From the NCBI RefSeq assembly GCF_024166365.1, contig NW_026060237.1, forward strand, positions 2,604,001 through 2,668,000: a stretch of 64,000 nucleotides of DNA, read 5' to 3'. Source of the DNA: Elephas maximus indicus. Taxonomy: Eukaryota; Chordata; Mammalia; Proboscidea; Elephantidae. This document shows positions 11,113 to 22,337 of this stretch, piece after piece. The translations under genes and the position numbers were made by a program. The notes under the pieces were generated by a model, which ran no database searches, was not told the DNA's origin, and was given only the letters and a program-made list of their open reading frames with translations. Positions within the stretch are counted from its first letter, which is position 1; each line of letters opens with the position of its first letter.

Positions 11113-11740
11113 ATAACTGATAGTCATGTACTATTATGCATTAAGATTTCAATTAAATGAAGCCACACTAGCAGGGAACTTTGGTTCATCAAGATTCTGT
11201 ATTTATTGCAGGAAAGGCATATTGCTAAAAAAATCTTTTTCTTTAATTGAGTCTTCTTTTTTTTTGCAGTTCTTTCCATTGTGTTGTGCTTTGTATAACC
11301 TTTTAGAAAAAGTCCCAGGGATCAGAACACTTTCTGTCTAATTGAGTACACCTTGTCCAGTGACAGTCCCGGCAATGAAATTTGGTCTCTAGAATGATGG
11401 CTTTGAGACATCCCCAAAACATGCCACATGCTCTTCCTGTTCCCATTTCCTCAGCTAGTCAGGTCATTCAAGAATTGCCTGTCTCCATCTCACCTTTTCT
11501 TCCTTCTATTATCCTACTTCCTTCCTTCCTATTCCCTACCTCAATCTCACTGCCCAGCTATTGTCTCCTCTCCTTGTGCCCCTGTAAACCTGAAGTGCGC
11601 CTCACTCATTTGGCAAGAAAACGTATAACTTGTGGCCTCCAGGAAATGACTTGATGGCAACGGATTTTTTTTAATGGCCTCCCTCTGAAATTTAAATGTT
11701 TAGTGGACATAATTTTTGTACCTTAAATGCACAGTAAGCA
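11113..11740. other. No recognised feature
   Basis: Mixed-composition sequence with chance frames. A short SINE-like tail ('atgacttgatggcaacgg') is visible at about 11645-11665 but is not enough to call a copy. Confidence 0.4.
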
Positions 11741-11741
11741 C

Positions 11742-12392
11742 CAATAAAAAAAACCATCGTGATAAATAGTGAAGAAATTGAAGTTGTCAAGGATTTTTTT
11801 TTACTTGGATCAACAATCAAAGCCTATGGAGGCAGCAGTCAAGAAATCAAACTATGCATTCCATTGGGAAAATTTTCTGCAAAAGACCTCTTTAAAGTGT
11901 TAAAAAGCAAAGAGATCACTTTGATGGCTAAGGTGTGTCTAACTCAAGCCATGGTCTTTTCAATAGCTTCATATGTATGCAAAAGCTAGGCAATGAATAA
12001 GAAAGACCAAAGAAGAATTGATACATTTGAATTACACTGTTGGCAAAGAATATTGAATACACCACGGACGGCCAGAAGAATGCAAATCAGTTGTGAAGGA
12101 AGTACAGCCAGGATGCTCCTTCGAATCAAGGATGGCAAGACTTTGTCTTGCTTACTTTGGACATGTCATCTGGAGGGACCAGATGCTAGTTAAAGCCATC
12201 ATGTTTGGTAAAGTGGGGGGCTAGCAAAAATGAGAGGAACCATGCATGAGATGGATTGACACAGTGGCTGCAACAATGGACTCAAACATGCCAAAGATTG
12301 TGTGAATGGTACAGGACTGGGCAATATTTTGTTCTGTTATACATAAGGTCGTCATGAGTTGGAGCCAACTTGACCACAACAACGACAACAAG
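11742..12392 (+). mobile_element. RTE LINE 3' end with C-terminal coding remnant
   Basis: Plus-strand RTE. Two short frames (11759-11989 and 11993-12193) carry the C-terminal signature INSEEIEVVKDFFLLGST and then MNKKDQRRIDTFELHCWQ, as in other RTE copies here. The end is the shared 'ggtcgtcatgagttggagcc' tail with CAA-rich termination. A stop between the two frames breaks the protein. Confidence 0.9.
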
Positions 12393-12492
12393 TACCTGAA
12401 AGAAGATTCCAACTGAGTCTCCTGCTTTTTAGTTTGTTTCTCCCACTGCACCTAGGACAGTGTATCACATGTAACAGTAATAAGCAATGGTG

Positions 12493-12545
12493 GCAGTAGT
12501 AGTAGTAATAAGTAATATAGTAATAAGGAATAGTAGTAGTAGTAA
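12493..12545 (+). repeat. TAG/TAA trinucleotide microsatellite
   Basis: Imperfect (TAG)n with TAA interruptions, lying between the RTE end and a SINE. Confidence 0.85.
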
Positions 12546-12547
12546 TC

Positions 12548-12725
12548 AAAAAAAAAAAAAAACAACAAACAAAACCTGTTGTTGCTGAGCTGATTCCAAC
12601 TCACAGCGATCCTATAGGACAGAGTAGAACTGCCTCATAGTGTTTTCAAGGAGCAGCTGGTGGATTCAAACTGCTGACCTTTTGGTTAGCAGCCGAGCTC
12701 TTAACCAACACGCCACCAGGGCTCC
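12548..12725 (-). mobile_element. AfroSINE, minus strand
   Basis: A run 12548-12562, then 'gctgattccaactcacagcg', 'cagagtagaactgcctcatag', 'ggttagcagccgagctcttaacc' and a 'gccaccagggctcc' head. Near full length. Confidence 0.9.
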
Positions 12726-12726
12726 A

Positions 12727-12850
12727 GCTAGCATTTTTGAGGGCCTGTGTGTGCCAAATACTATGGCAAGCAATATATGTGAATTGCAGTTATTGCTATT
12801 TTGTAGATGATGTAATTAACACAAAGGTATTACAGCTGACAAGTGGTTCT
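12727..12850 (+). mobile_element. Possible MIR fragment
   Basis: 'gagggcctgtgtgtgccaaatac' followed by 'ttttgtagatga' resembles a decayed MIR core. Weak evidence by eye only. Confidence 0.35.
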
Positions 12851-14359
12851 GATGGAATTTGTTGAATCAAATATTCAGTTAAGTTCATTAGACTGTGAAT
12901 TTGAGAGGAAAATGAACTAATGTGTGTTTTCACCTTTCTTTTCAACAGAAAATGTAGAAATAAACAAAAATATGGGTTGCTTGTTCATCCTCAGTTTATC
13001 AGAGTATTCAATTAATCAGAATAACCCCATATCTGGGACATTCTGCTGAATTAGAGATTCCCTTTAAAGTAGCACCATGCAATATTTCTGGATAAAAACT
13101 GAGCAAATTAAACCAGTGAGTATCCACCAAGGATTTCTCATTTGTTCTTCACTCTGCACCAATTAAATGGATTCCCATTTCACTGCCTTAAAATCTTTTT
13201 TTTTTTTAACTCATTCACTCATCTATTTATTCTCTGTTTTAGAATGTAAGGCAACATATAACATACAAGATGGATACAATACAATAAGAAAAGAAAAATG
13301 TGTTGGTCTGTGTGTGTGTGTGTGTGTTTACAGTGGATTAAAGCATTGTTTTTCAAAGAAAAAGCGATCTCCCTTTGCCTGGGTGAATGGTAAGCACTGT
13401 GTGAACACACAATATCACTGGAATCTGGAAGTCTCACACTTTAAAAAATAAGACAATATCAAAGCATGAACACGGCCAGCATCTCTGCTCATTTGAATCC
13501 AATGATTTCAAGGTGTGCCTACTTTGGTTTTCCAGCTTATTGATATGATTTATCTGATAATAATAGAAAAGTACTTCATGGAGTGTTTAGTTCAATTTCT
13601 CAAATCTGCATTCAGAGGGAGTTCTGTTCTTCAACTTTTAAAGCAGAAGAAAAAGGCTCAAGGACATCAACTCCCAGATCTGTATTGGATGTGTCTACAT
13701 TGCCCTTAAAGAAACAGCAAATGAGCAGCACATGTATCTTTAAATATCAGCACGGAAAGATTTGAACCCTCAGTGCAGTAAATAAGGAACATCAGTAAAC
13801 TGGCATTAAGCAACGGGGGAGCAGAGGGTTGAACCTTACTTCTTTCTGTACCTAGCCCTCTTTCCCTTCTCTTTCACACACTAGATGTGAATCGATAGTA
13901 GTTCACTTGCATTTGGAATCTGTGACCCTGTGAGCCCTTGGCTGTGCTTTGAGATTTGGGCTCTTGGCAAGTTGGAGCTACCTCATTCTCGATCCCTCTC
14001 ACACGCTGAAGACAAGCTTCTCCATAGTCAGCATTAATCTCTAGGATAATGAGCCAACATTCTCTTCCCTAGGGGCCTGATGTGAGGCAGAACATTCAAA
14101 TGCTCCATCCAGGCTATGAGCTTGACTCTTCATTACTGCCTGTTCCTGCTGTCTTTTACACACACACACACGCACACACACTAATTAGCTCAAATATATT
14201 CCAGAATGGTCGTATCAATTCATTTCATTCTGTGCTTATTTTGGTCATCAGAACACCTCCATAAGGTCCAGCCACATTTCCACCTGCCAGCAGACGCAAC
14301 TCTGGAGGTGTTCTCGGTGAGGTCAAATTAAATACAATTGTCCATTTATGGCATAGTCT
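12851..14359. other. Unassigned low-repeat sequence with short dinucleotide repeats
   Basis: Nothing gene-like is supported. Contains a (TG)n run at about 13306-13327 and a (CA)n run at about 14158-14181. Short frames are not splice-bounded. Confidence 0.5.
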
Positions 14360-14573
14360 TTCCAATGTGTAACACAAAAGGTTAAGCCCTCAACTAGTAG
14401 CCAAAATGTTGCTGGCTTGAACCCACCCAGAGGCACTTCGGAAGACAGGCCTGATGATCTGCTTCAGTAAGGCCACGGCCTTGAAACCCCTGTGGTACAG
14501 TTCTACTCAGACACACATGGGGTCTCCATGAGTCAGAATCAACTCGAGAGCAACTAACAATAAGAACACAACA
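14360..14573 (+). mobile_element. AfroSINE, longer variant
   Basis: Plus-strand copy with a 'ggttaagccctcaactagtagcc' head and an extra 'gacaggcctgatgatctgcttc' middle block. It ends in the 'ctccatgagtcagaatcaac' tail. Confidence 0.8.
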
Positions 14574-14779
14574 ATCCAGGAATTTGGGAGATTTTGCACA
14601 CATATAGTGATCTAATACCATCGAACTCCTTCCTATAAAAGTAGAAACAATTTGTCTACAGAAAATAAACCCTGGCGAGCCAGGTATTAGAGGGACCAAC
14701 AAAGCCAGCACCAAGTAGGGAGTCAGGGATCACAAGCCTGTATTAACTAAAAAGTATTCCGGAAGAAAAAAAATTGTCC

Positions 14780-15360
14780 TTTTAGATGAAGGTTTACAGA
14801 GCAAACTAGTTTCTCAATAAACAATTAATACACGTTTTGTGACATTGGTTGCCAACCCAACAACATGTCAACACTCTCCCCTCCTTGATCTTGGGTTCCC
14901 CATTACCAGCTGTCCCGTCCCCTCCTGCCTTCTCGTCCTTGACCCTGGCCTGGTGTGCCCAGTTATTCTCATTTTGTTTTATGTGCCTGTCCAATCTTTG
15001 GCTGAAGGGCAAACCTCAGGAGTGACTTCATTACTGAACTACAAGGGTGTCCAGGGGCCATACTCTCGAGGTTTCTCCGGTCTCTGTCAGACCAGTACAT
15101 CTGTTTTTCTGTGTGAGTTAGAATTTTGCTCTACATTTTTCTGCACCTCTGGCTGGGACCCTCTATTTTGATCCCTGTCAGAGTAGTAGTTGGTGGTAGC
15201 TGGGTACCATTTCGTTGTGCTGGACTCAGTCTGGTGGAGGCTGTGGTACCTGTGGTCCATTAGTCCTTTGGATTAATCTTTCCCTTGTGTCTTTGGTTTT
15301 CTTCATTCTCCCTTGCTCCAGGTGGGGTGAGACCAGGGGAGTATTTTAGATGGCGGATTG
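14780..15360 (-). mobile_element. L1 3'UTR fragment, minus strand
   Basis: The plus strand carries 'gtagttggtggtagctgggtaccat', 'ctttggttttcttcattctccc' and 'ccaggtggggtgagaccag', the antisense of the same 3'UTR found at 22.7-22.9 and 62.4-62.6 kb. No coding part remains. Confidence 0.75.
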
Positions 15361-16412
15361 ATGATTAAAAACTTTCTATTAGTCTTGCAATTGCTTAAGC
15401 AAGTATTGGTATAATTGGAAAGCAGCTACAAATTCAAATGTGTACAGATTATAAGAGAGCTCCTCCCCCTGCCCCCATCTCCCACTCCCTCACCCTCCGT
15501 TTCCCCTACCCAGATCTCTGCCACAGTGATCTTCATGACCGTCACACACCTTTCCAGGCCACTGCAAGGTCTCAGACTATGAAGAGGAGTCGTGAATGGA
15601 AGCCAAAATCCCCAAACCCATAACATACAGTGTATACCTCCAAAGAAGGGATCAATGTAAGAGAAAATGGTTCCTTGTCTGGGTTGGCCTTGGCTTCCGC
15701 AGCAGACTCCCTCTGGCAAGCCAGACCCCACTGGCATCCAGCACATGCCTCTGTGCTGTGCCCTCCCCTCAGTTCCAATTCTAGAACAAACTGCTGCCAG
15801 GGAAATGGGCAAGAGGAGCATCATGTCAATCAGAGGTGTGAGGATGGGGTTTTCTCTCAGGAACTAAAGCGCATGTTCACCAGCCATGGGGCAGGCAGAC
15901 CAACCACTGCTGGAAAGTTGGCTCTTATAGAAAATTGGTGCAAAAATATACAGCCTGGCGCCACAAAAGTCAGGCAGTAGTTTTCCACTGAAAACTTTCT
16001 TTTTAGAAATTTCCCTCTATCCCCATCCCAAGTAACAGGACTTCTCTGACTCTGTTCAGCACTTGAACCTTGACCTGTGACCTATTGGTTTTTAATAGGA
16101 GACATCTAATAGTGTGGCTCACCTTTTCCATTTATGTCACACCTTTCCTTTAAATTCCAGTAAAGGAGATTTTCCATAATCAGTTGGTGTTCGTTCTCAC
16201 GTGTCTGGTCAGTTACTTCTTAGGAGGAAAGGCCCAGAGGCCATCTAGCTTCTGGCAGACTGGATTTGGAATTTCCCCAGCAAACCAATTACGCCTTCAA
16301 CAATTAAACTCAGTAGAATTAGCGTTAGAGTGCTCTCCCTTAAACAATAGTATAAACTGATTAGAAACATTGACGTCATTAACTGTATATTCCTGGGCTA
16401 GAATATGCTATT
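15361..16412. other. Unassigned low-copy sequence
   Basis: Not matched to any repeat I know. GC-moderate, with overlapping chance frames on both strands (up to 132 codons on minus at 15426-15824). I see no domain motif or splice-bounded exon. Confidence 0.45.
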
Positions 16413-16603
16413 GTTTGTGTGCCTGCGAGTCCATTTCAAGTAACAGTGACCCTAGGTAACAGAGTGGAACTGCCGCACAGGGTTTCATAAGCTGTGATTT
16501 TTTGTCAGAGTAGATCACCAGGTCTTTTCTCCCACCGAGCCCCTACAACCTCGGGCATTTCGGTAGGTAGCCGAGCTCTTAATCAGTGCGCCACCAGGGC
16601 ACC
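16413..16603 (-). mobile_element. AfroSINE, minus strand
   Basis: 'gcctgcgagtccatttcaag' tail side, 'cagagtggaactgccgcaca', 'gtagccgagctcttaatcagtgcg' and 'ccaccagggcacc' head. Confidence 0.85.
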
Positions 16604-18549
16604 TGGGGCTACCATATGATGGGGCTAATTTAAGGGCTGGGCAAGGAGAAGTAACAATTTCATTTCCCTGGAGCGCAGTGGTGGAGACCACAAAGTTATG
16701 ATAAGTGTGGGTTTGGATACAGTACAGTTTTTCTCTAGGCTGCAAACCTCATTGTAGTGTATCAGGCTCGAGTCATTAAAACAGAACTTGTGCCCTCTGC
16801 CCGAACTGAATGATGGGCATCATAGCTCATCTTCAATTAACCCTCCTTACTGTGCTTGAAATAAAATAAATACATATATATATATATATGTATGTATGTA
16901 TGCACACACAGAAACACAAGCAGAATTGGTTGTGTTGTTAATACGGCCGTTCCGTGAAATGTGTTCTGTGGCCCTGGGCCCATTGCCCTTCCTTTCAAAT
17001 TTCAAGTTCAAGGCTGAGAAACGAGTTGATCCCGTGTCCGGCTTAGACTCGATGAGTTTGATGCGCAACCAGAGGGATGCACGGAACTGGTTGGTGTGTT
17101 AAAAAGAAAAAGCAAGAGATTTAAAATCATTACAGCCGTTGAGGGGAAGCCTCGAGATGTCTTACAACATCTCTGAGAGCTGGGAGATGTCTTCATAACT
17201 CGTTTTCTTCTGTGGTGAGAGGTAATAAAGCAGAGTGATGAAGAGGACACGCTCCAGAATCGGACAATAGAAATAGTGCCAAGGTCTTTAGGTTTGTTGT
17301 AATGATTTGGTGCCTTGAACATAATAAACGTTCCATAAGTGTTAGCTATTAGTGTTTCATTCCTGGGAGCAGAAACAGTAAAAACAGTCCCAAGTTAGGT
17401 TGAAGACATACATTTTCAGTTAAATTTCTCAGAAAGGTTCCCTTAGTGTGTGTCATTCAAAATGCAAATGCCTTCATATTGGATAATCCTCTCCAAAAGG
17501 TAAAAGAACTGCTTGGATGAAAGTTGTCCGTCTGTGTGTACAAGGTAAGTAACTTACCTGAAGGGAAAGATGAAGCAATGTACTAGCAGGGATGAGAACA
17601 GGACTGCATGCTCTTTACACTCCAGCAGGCATCTTTCCCTCTATGTACATATATTCCAAGTACGGTTATGAGTCTTTTTGATTGTTTCTTGAAGTGGAAA
17701 ATCCTCTGAATCTGACTCTGCATTGTTATAATACCTCTTCCACTGAATAAAGCAGTAAGAAGTAATTTATTCAGTCAAACCAATTATATTTCTTTTGTAA
17801 GAAAGTTGTAGAACAAATGGAGCCACAGCAGCTAAACTTTGAGGAATTGAGCCTTAGTTTTTTGTTTTCCGGTTTATGGATAACAGCAAAAATTAAACAG
17901 AAGAAACCACAAACATTATAAAACAAAACTATATTTTTTTAGTGTCCTCCAAAGAGCAGGTAGAGAACGTACTTCTTTTCCAAAGACGAACTAGGGGAAA
18001 AAGAGCACGTGAACAAACCTTGTACCTCATTGCCTACAGTTTTTCACAAATGAAACTTCTTACATTGTCAGTGGTCCCTTCATTTTCTACTTCTAATGCT
18101 TCATTTTCATTGTTATCATTCTTGAGTTTCTGAAAATTGAGTGTTTGACGAAATTGAAAGAAATTTTTCTTTCCTTTCACAATATGTGTAAAGTAATGAA
18201 GTTATTGCCAAAGGTAAGCCAGTTTCTGTCATGTGCTGCAGTAGATGAAATGGGCAGTTAGGACCTATGTTTTGCATGGGACAGAAGGGATGCACTTGGC
18301 AGTCCCCCATGCTGAGTTTCTGATCTGTCTTCTCAGGCTGCCTGTTGTCTATACCATTTGATAGTGCTATTGTCTTCTCAGGTCCTAAGTGTTGGGTTTA
18401 TAGTCCCACCAAATTTTTACTGAAGTTTAAAATGTAAAGTGAAAATAGGACTCAACTGGATTCCTGTTGAATTTGATTTTGTATTTAGAAAACAGAATTT
18501 TTGACATCTACATCTATTGACTTATAATTTACATGCCTGTATCTTCTAG
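16604..18549. other. Low-repeat sequence upstream of the NKAP-like exons
   Basis: Would be intron 1 or upstream flank if the NKAP-like locus extends left. The expected GC-rich, Arg/Ser-coding first exon is not visible. A small (TA)n/(TG)n microsatellite lies at about 16866-16912. No known repeat dominates, which is unusual in this window. Confidence 0.4.
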
Positions 18550-18629
18550 GAGATCAAGTGAGAGGAGAGGATGGGAGAATTGGGAGCTCCTGAAGTATGG
18601 GGACTTTCTCCAAAGAACCCTGAACCCAA

Positions 18630-19775
18630 GTAAGTGGTTAAAAGTATTTTTAGATACGTTATGCCATTTGTTTAAACCTGGAACCTGTTGTCAGATTAGT
18701 TTGTCAACTAAGTAAGGAACTTTAAGTATATCTTTTTTGTGCACCCGTGGGATTTCTGATGTTCTACTCTTTAAATTTTAAAATCGTGGGACATAATAGA
18801 TACGGGTTGAAACATGTTGCTGGTGAGTTTTAGCATGCAAATTGTTCTCTTTAAATTGTACTTCATGGGGTATTTCCTATTCATAGAAAAGTACAATTTT
18901 AAAATTAAAACAAGTGTACATTTAGTCTTCCCAATACTACCCAATACTTCCTGAAAGCTGAATGCTTTTTCCTTATTTTCTCTTTTGTGCTACTCAAAGT
19001 TTCCTCTTCCCGCTCCTCTATTTCTGTGGCTACTTTAGATTCAGTTGAGACAAAGTGCTTGACAGGAAACCTATAATTTGTGACAGGGTGATAAACCATT
19101 ATTATCTGCAACTTGTTGTAATTGACACCTTTGGAAAATGATCTATGAGCCTGATCTCTTAAGATTAGAATTGGCAGGAACTCTAAAAATAACCTTCTAG
19201 CCAATACCTAAATTATTTCCGATGCCATTTTCAGAGGAAGAGATTAATAATATAGAAACTCCTTTTGTAAACTATTGTAGAATTTTAATGATACTCATTT
19301 TCAGAATTCTGTATAACAGAATGAAATCTCTTAGTTTGTTAGGTTTGTCTTGCTCTGGGGAGGCAGAACAGCTGCTGTTCCACCTATATGTCCTTAACTT
19401 ACTTAGGAGAAAGTTGTGAAGTCTTCCCTCAGCCTTCTTATCTCCAGTTTCTTTCATCTTTCCTTTTGGTTCCTGTTCCCCTATTTTAGCCACTGTGGTT
19501 TCTTCCGAAAATATAAATCCTCCCTGCTGCTTTCAGCGTGACTACAGCTTTCTGAACACTAAAGTATTATGTAAATATAAGTGATTGTTATAGTTTGATG
19601 AAGGTTGTACACCCTAGAACTGTATCCTTCCTTACAAAGGCATCCCAGAGCTTGCTTATAATGGTTCTCGGACATTCAGTGTCACTACTGAAATATTTTA
19701 AATCCACATTTTTATGCTTCATGGCTCATATTTTGTCAGTTTTCTAATTCTTATAACCAGTTTCTTTAAATTCAG
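18630..19775 (+). other. Intron between NKAP-like exons a and b
   Basis: Begins GTAAGTGG and ends with a pyrimidine-containing 'tttctttaaattcag' acceptor. About 1.15 kb with no interspersed repeat recognised. Confidence 0.7.
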
Positions 19776-19846
19776 TTCCGATGAACATACACCAGTACAG
19801 GATGACGAGCCAAAGAAAAGCGCTTCTTCAGCTTCTACTTCAGAAG

Positions 19847-20039
19847 GTTTTTTTTTTTTTTTATTAAGTACAGAGCTTTTTTTATTAGAAAGTTAAAAAT
19901 GGGTTTATTAATAGTTGAAAATTAGACTTTGTTTTTACTCAAGTTGTCCATCTATTCCTTTTTTAGCATTTCAGTTACAATAAAATTGATGCACAGGAAT
20001 ACTTCTTTAGAAGTTACTTTTTATCTGTATTTTATATAG
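19847..20039 (+). other. Short intron between NKAP-like exons b and c
   Basis: 193 bp. It begins GT followed by a long T tract, a poor donor, and ends 'tttatatag'. Survival of such a short intron supports a DNA-level copy rather than a retrocopy. Confidence 0.65.
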
Positions 20040-20289
20040 AAGAAAAAAAGAAAAAGAAGTCTAGTCATTTTGAAGAAAGGTTGAAGAAAAGGAGAAAGAA
20101 CAAATCATCCAAAAGAAAGCACACGAAGTATTCTGATGACAGTGACAGTGACTCTGATTCTGAGACAGACTCTAGTGGTAAGAAAGCCAACATGATTCTG
20201 CGAGCCTTGTTTTAAAACTAGTTTTACCGCTTAAATCTTGTCTTAGAAGAAAGCTCTTAAAATCAGTGGTAATAGACAAGATTTTTAAA

Positions 20290-20470
20290 ATATCCACTGG
20301 CCATGCCAGGCACTGTGCTAAGTGCATTCTATTCTTTACTAACGTTTAATCCACGCAGTAGCTGTAGGATACCTCTTACAGATGAGGACATGGAGGCGCA
20401 GAGCAGGTTATAAGTACCACACCTGAGGTCACACAGATAGGATTCAAATCTCAGCAGCCTGACCCCAGAA
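20290..20470 (+). mobile_element. MIR element
   Basis: 'tgccaggcactgtgctaagtgc', 'acagatgaggacatggaggc' and 'aggtcacacagataggattcaaa' are in canonical MIR order. It lies in the intron after NKAP-like exon c. Confidence 0.85.
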
Positions 20471-20735
20471 CAGTTGTGCATAGGTTGTACAAGGCCTGTG
20501 GCACCCAGCCATGTCAGGGATTGGGCCGCCAGTCTTGTGGAACCAAATCAGGCCATACTGGGCTGCACTGGTCCAGCAGAAGGGGTCTTTTGTGTCATTC
20601 TCATACCCAAAGGACACCTTTGTGCAATTTCCAGAAAGGCATGCTGTGAAGAGCCCCCTCAGGCTCTCTGCCGATTTACAGGAGGCACTCCTGGAGAGCC
20701 ACATCACAAAAACTCACCTTTCTGTGTCCACTTCT
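20471..20735. other. Unassigned; overlapping long frames
   Basis: Open frames of 87-117 codons occur on both strands, but with no recognised domain and no splice context. Probably incidental to low CpG, moderate GC sequence. Confidence 0.4.
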
Positions 20736-20739
20736 GACC

Positions 20740-21535
20740 ATAGACAAGAGGGTGCCTCCCCTGGGGTTGACACAAAGGTGTCCCTTCCTCTGATGCTGCC
20801 CGGTATCCTGGCCCCCATTGTCACTTCTCTTCCTCCTTACTGCTGGAAGACTAAACTTTCTTAAAGCATAAATTTGAGCATGTCTGTCCCATACTTCTAC
20901 TCCTTCAATGGCTTTCCATAGCCCTCAGGGTAAGGTTCACATGCTAATTGATCCCTCTCTAATTGTATATATGCCATCACCCTCTTGCACCATCCTCTCT
21001 AGCCTGAGAACTACTTTGTTTGCTCAGTTTTCCATGTTCTTTCCCTTGACTCTGTTACTTGGTACAGAGAATCCCTTTGCCTACAGTCTCTCCGTCCATC
21101 TGTCTTGGCTTATTCATTTCAACAACGGGCACGCATTACTTTTTTAATAAGTCTGATTTTTAAAAGTACTAGCTTTAGAATCACCTTTTCCTGGTCAACC
21201 ATTTTTCACCCACCCTCTGCAAATCAGGAAACCCTGGTGCATAGTGGTTAAGTGCTACAGCTGCTAACCAAAGGATTGGCAGGTCAAATCCCCCAGGCAC
21301 TCCTTGGAAACCCTATGGGGCAGTTCTGCTCTGTCCTCTAGGGTTGCTATGAGTCCGAATCGACTCGACCGTGCTGGGTTTTTTTGGTCTCCGCAAATCA
21401 GTCTGCGTGTGAGACACCTCTGTACCCCCAGAGCACTCCATGTGTCCCTCTGTCCCTCCAGATTGTATTTATCTCTTAGGTCTCATCTTCACTAGATAGA
21501 GCTCCTGCAAAACTTCCCTGCCCTCCCAGACTCAC
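20740..21535 (+). mobile_element. L2 LINE fragment split by AfroSINE
   Basis: 'ctccttcaatggctttccatagccctcagg', 'accatcctctctagcctgag' and 'tctcttaggtctcatcttcac' are typical of L2 3' sequence. A SINE with clear target duplication interrupts it. Confidence 0.65.
21228..21388 (+). mobile_element. AfroSINE with 13-bp target duplication
   Basis: The SINE from 'gaaaccctggtgcatagtgg' to the T-rich tail is flanked by CTCTGCAAATCAG (21215-21227) and CTCCGCAAATCAG (21389-21401), a 12/13 match. This shows L1-type target-primed insertion. Confidence 0.92.
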
Positions 21536-21603
21536 AAAGTTTTGTTTTGTTTTCAGTAATGAAAAGCATCAAACATTCAAAAAAGTAAATAGTAGAGTTT
21601 AGC

Positions 21604-21700
21604 AGGAACCAGACCTGTTGCCGTCCAGTCAGTTCTGACTCATAGCAATCCTATAGGACAGAGTAGAACTACCCATAGGATTTCAAAGGCTGTAATCTTT
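21604..21700 (-). mobile_element. AfroSINE 3' part, truncated
   Basis: 'gttgccgtccagtcagttctgactcatagc' through 'ggctgtaatc', then it is cut by a T tract that starts a minus-strand L1 3' end. Confidence 0.8.
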
Positions 21701-22065
21701 TTTTTTTCCTAAATTTTATTTATTTTGTTGTTGTTGAGAATATGCACAGTAAAACATAGACCAGTTCAACAGTTCCTACATGTACAATTTAGTGACATCG
21801 ATTATATTCTTCGAGTTATACAACACTCTCGCCCTCGTTTTCTGGATCTTCCCTCCCTCATTAACATATACTTACTGCCGCGCAAGGTTCCTGTCTAATC
21901 TTTCCAGTTGCTGCTGTCAATTTGATCTCATACAGATATTCTTAAAAGACTGTGAGGCTGAAGGCAGATCATTTTGACTAGTTAAAAACTATTGTTTGGT
22001 TTTAACATGACTTCAGGGATATTTTTGGTTTAAGTTTTTAAAGATTATCTCAGGGTACTACTTTT
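21701..22065 (-). mobile_element. L1 3'UTR, older subfamily, minus strand
   Basis: 'cagtaaaacatagaccagttcaacag', 'ctacatgtacaatttagtgac' and 'aactattgtttgg' are shared with 28.08-28.35 kb. It ends where a second, younger L1 3' end begins. Confidence 0.75.
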
Positions 22066-22171
22066 TTTTTTTCCTTCTCAGCAACTTTTTTAATTTTTTG
22101 TTGTGCTTTAAGTGAAAGTTCACAAATCAAGTCAGTCTCTCATACAAGAATTTATATACACCTTGATCACC

Positions 22172-22337
22172 CATCACCACCACATGGTGCCATCGAGTCG
22201 ATTCTGACTCATAGCCACCATATAATACAGAGTAGAACTGTCCCCACAGAGTTTCCAAGGAGCGCCGGGTGGATTCAAATTGCAGACCTCTTGGTTAGCA
22301 GCTGTAGCACTTAACCAGAATACCATCTAGGTTTTCA
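22172..22337 (-). mobile_element. AfroSINE inserted in L1-B 3'UTR
   Basis: 'tggtgccatcgagtcgattctgactcatagcc', 'cagagtagaactgtcccc' and 'ggttagcagctgtagcacttaacc'. L1-B 3'UTR sequence continues on both sides. Confidence 0.9.

Larger units (their letters stand above)
18550..20177 (+). pseudogene. NKAP: NKAP-like gene fragment, three exons with introns, one frameshift
   Basis: Three consecutive exons are recognisable from remembered mammalian NKAP (NF-kappa-B activating protein, a nuclear speckle/transcription-repression and RNA-processing factor). Exon a is 18550-18629, exon b 19776-19846 and exon c 20040-20177. Exon a encodes GELGAPEVWGLSPKNPEP, exon b SDEHTPVQDDEPKKSASS and exon c a Lys-rich stretch ending [12 protein letters not shown]. 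All three junctions keep codon phase (2, 1, 1), and acceptors and donors are AG/GT. Against the family, exon a has a one-base deletion near 18560-18568, so its first codons (RSSER) are out of frame with the rest. The exon b donor is weak (GT followed by a T tract). Retained introns rule out a processed copy. The GC-rich first exon and the conserved C-terminal SynMuv domain exons are not in the window. It is likely a duplicated or degenerate gametologous copy, but a real gene with a sequencing indel cannot be excluded. Confidence 0.8.

Noticed and set aside
18533..18715. 60-residue frame across NKAP-like exon a as a stand-alone protein
   Set aside because: It is in the wrong frame for most of the exon and reads through the donor into the intron.
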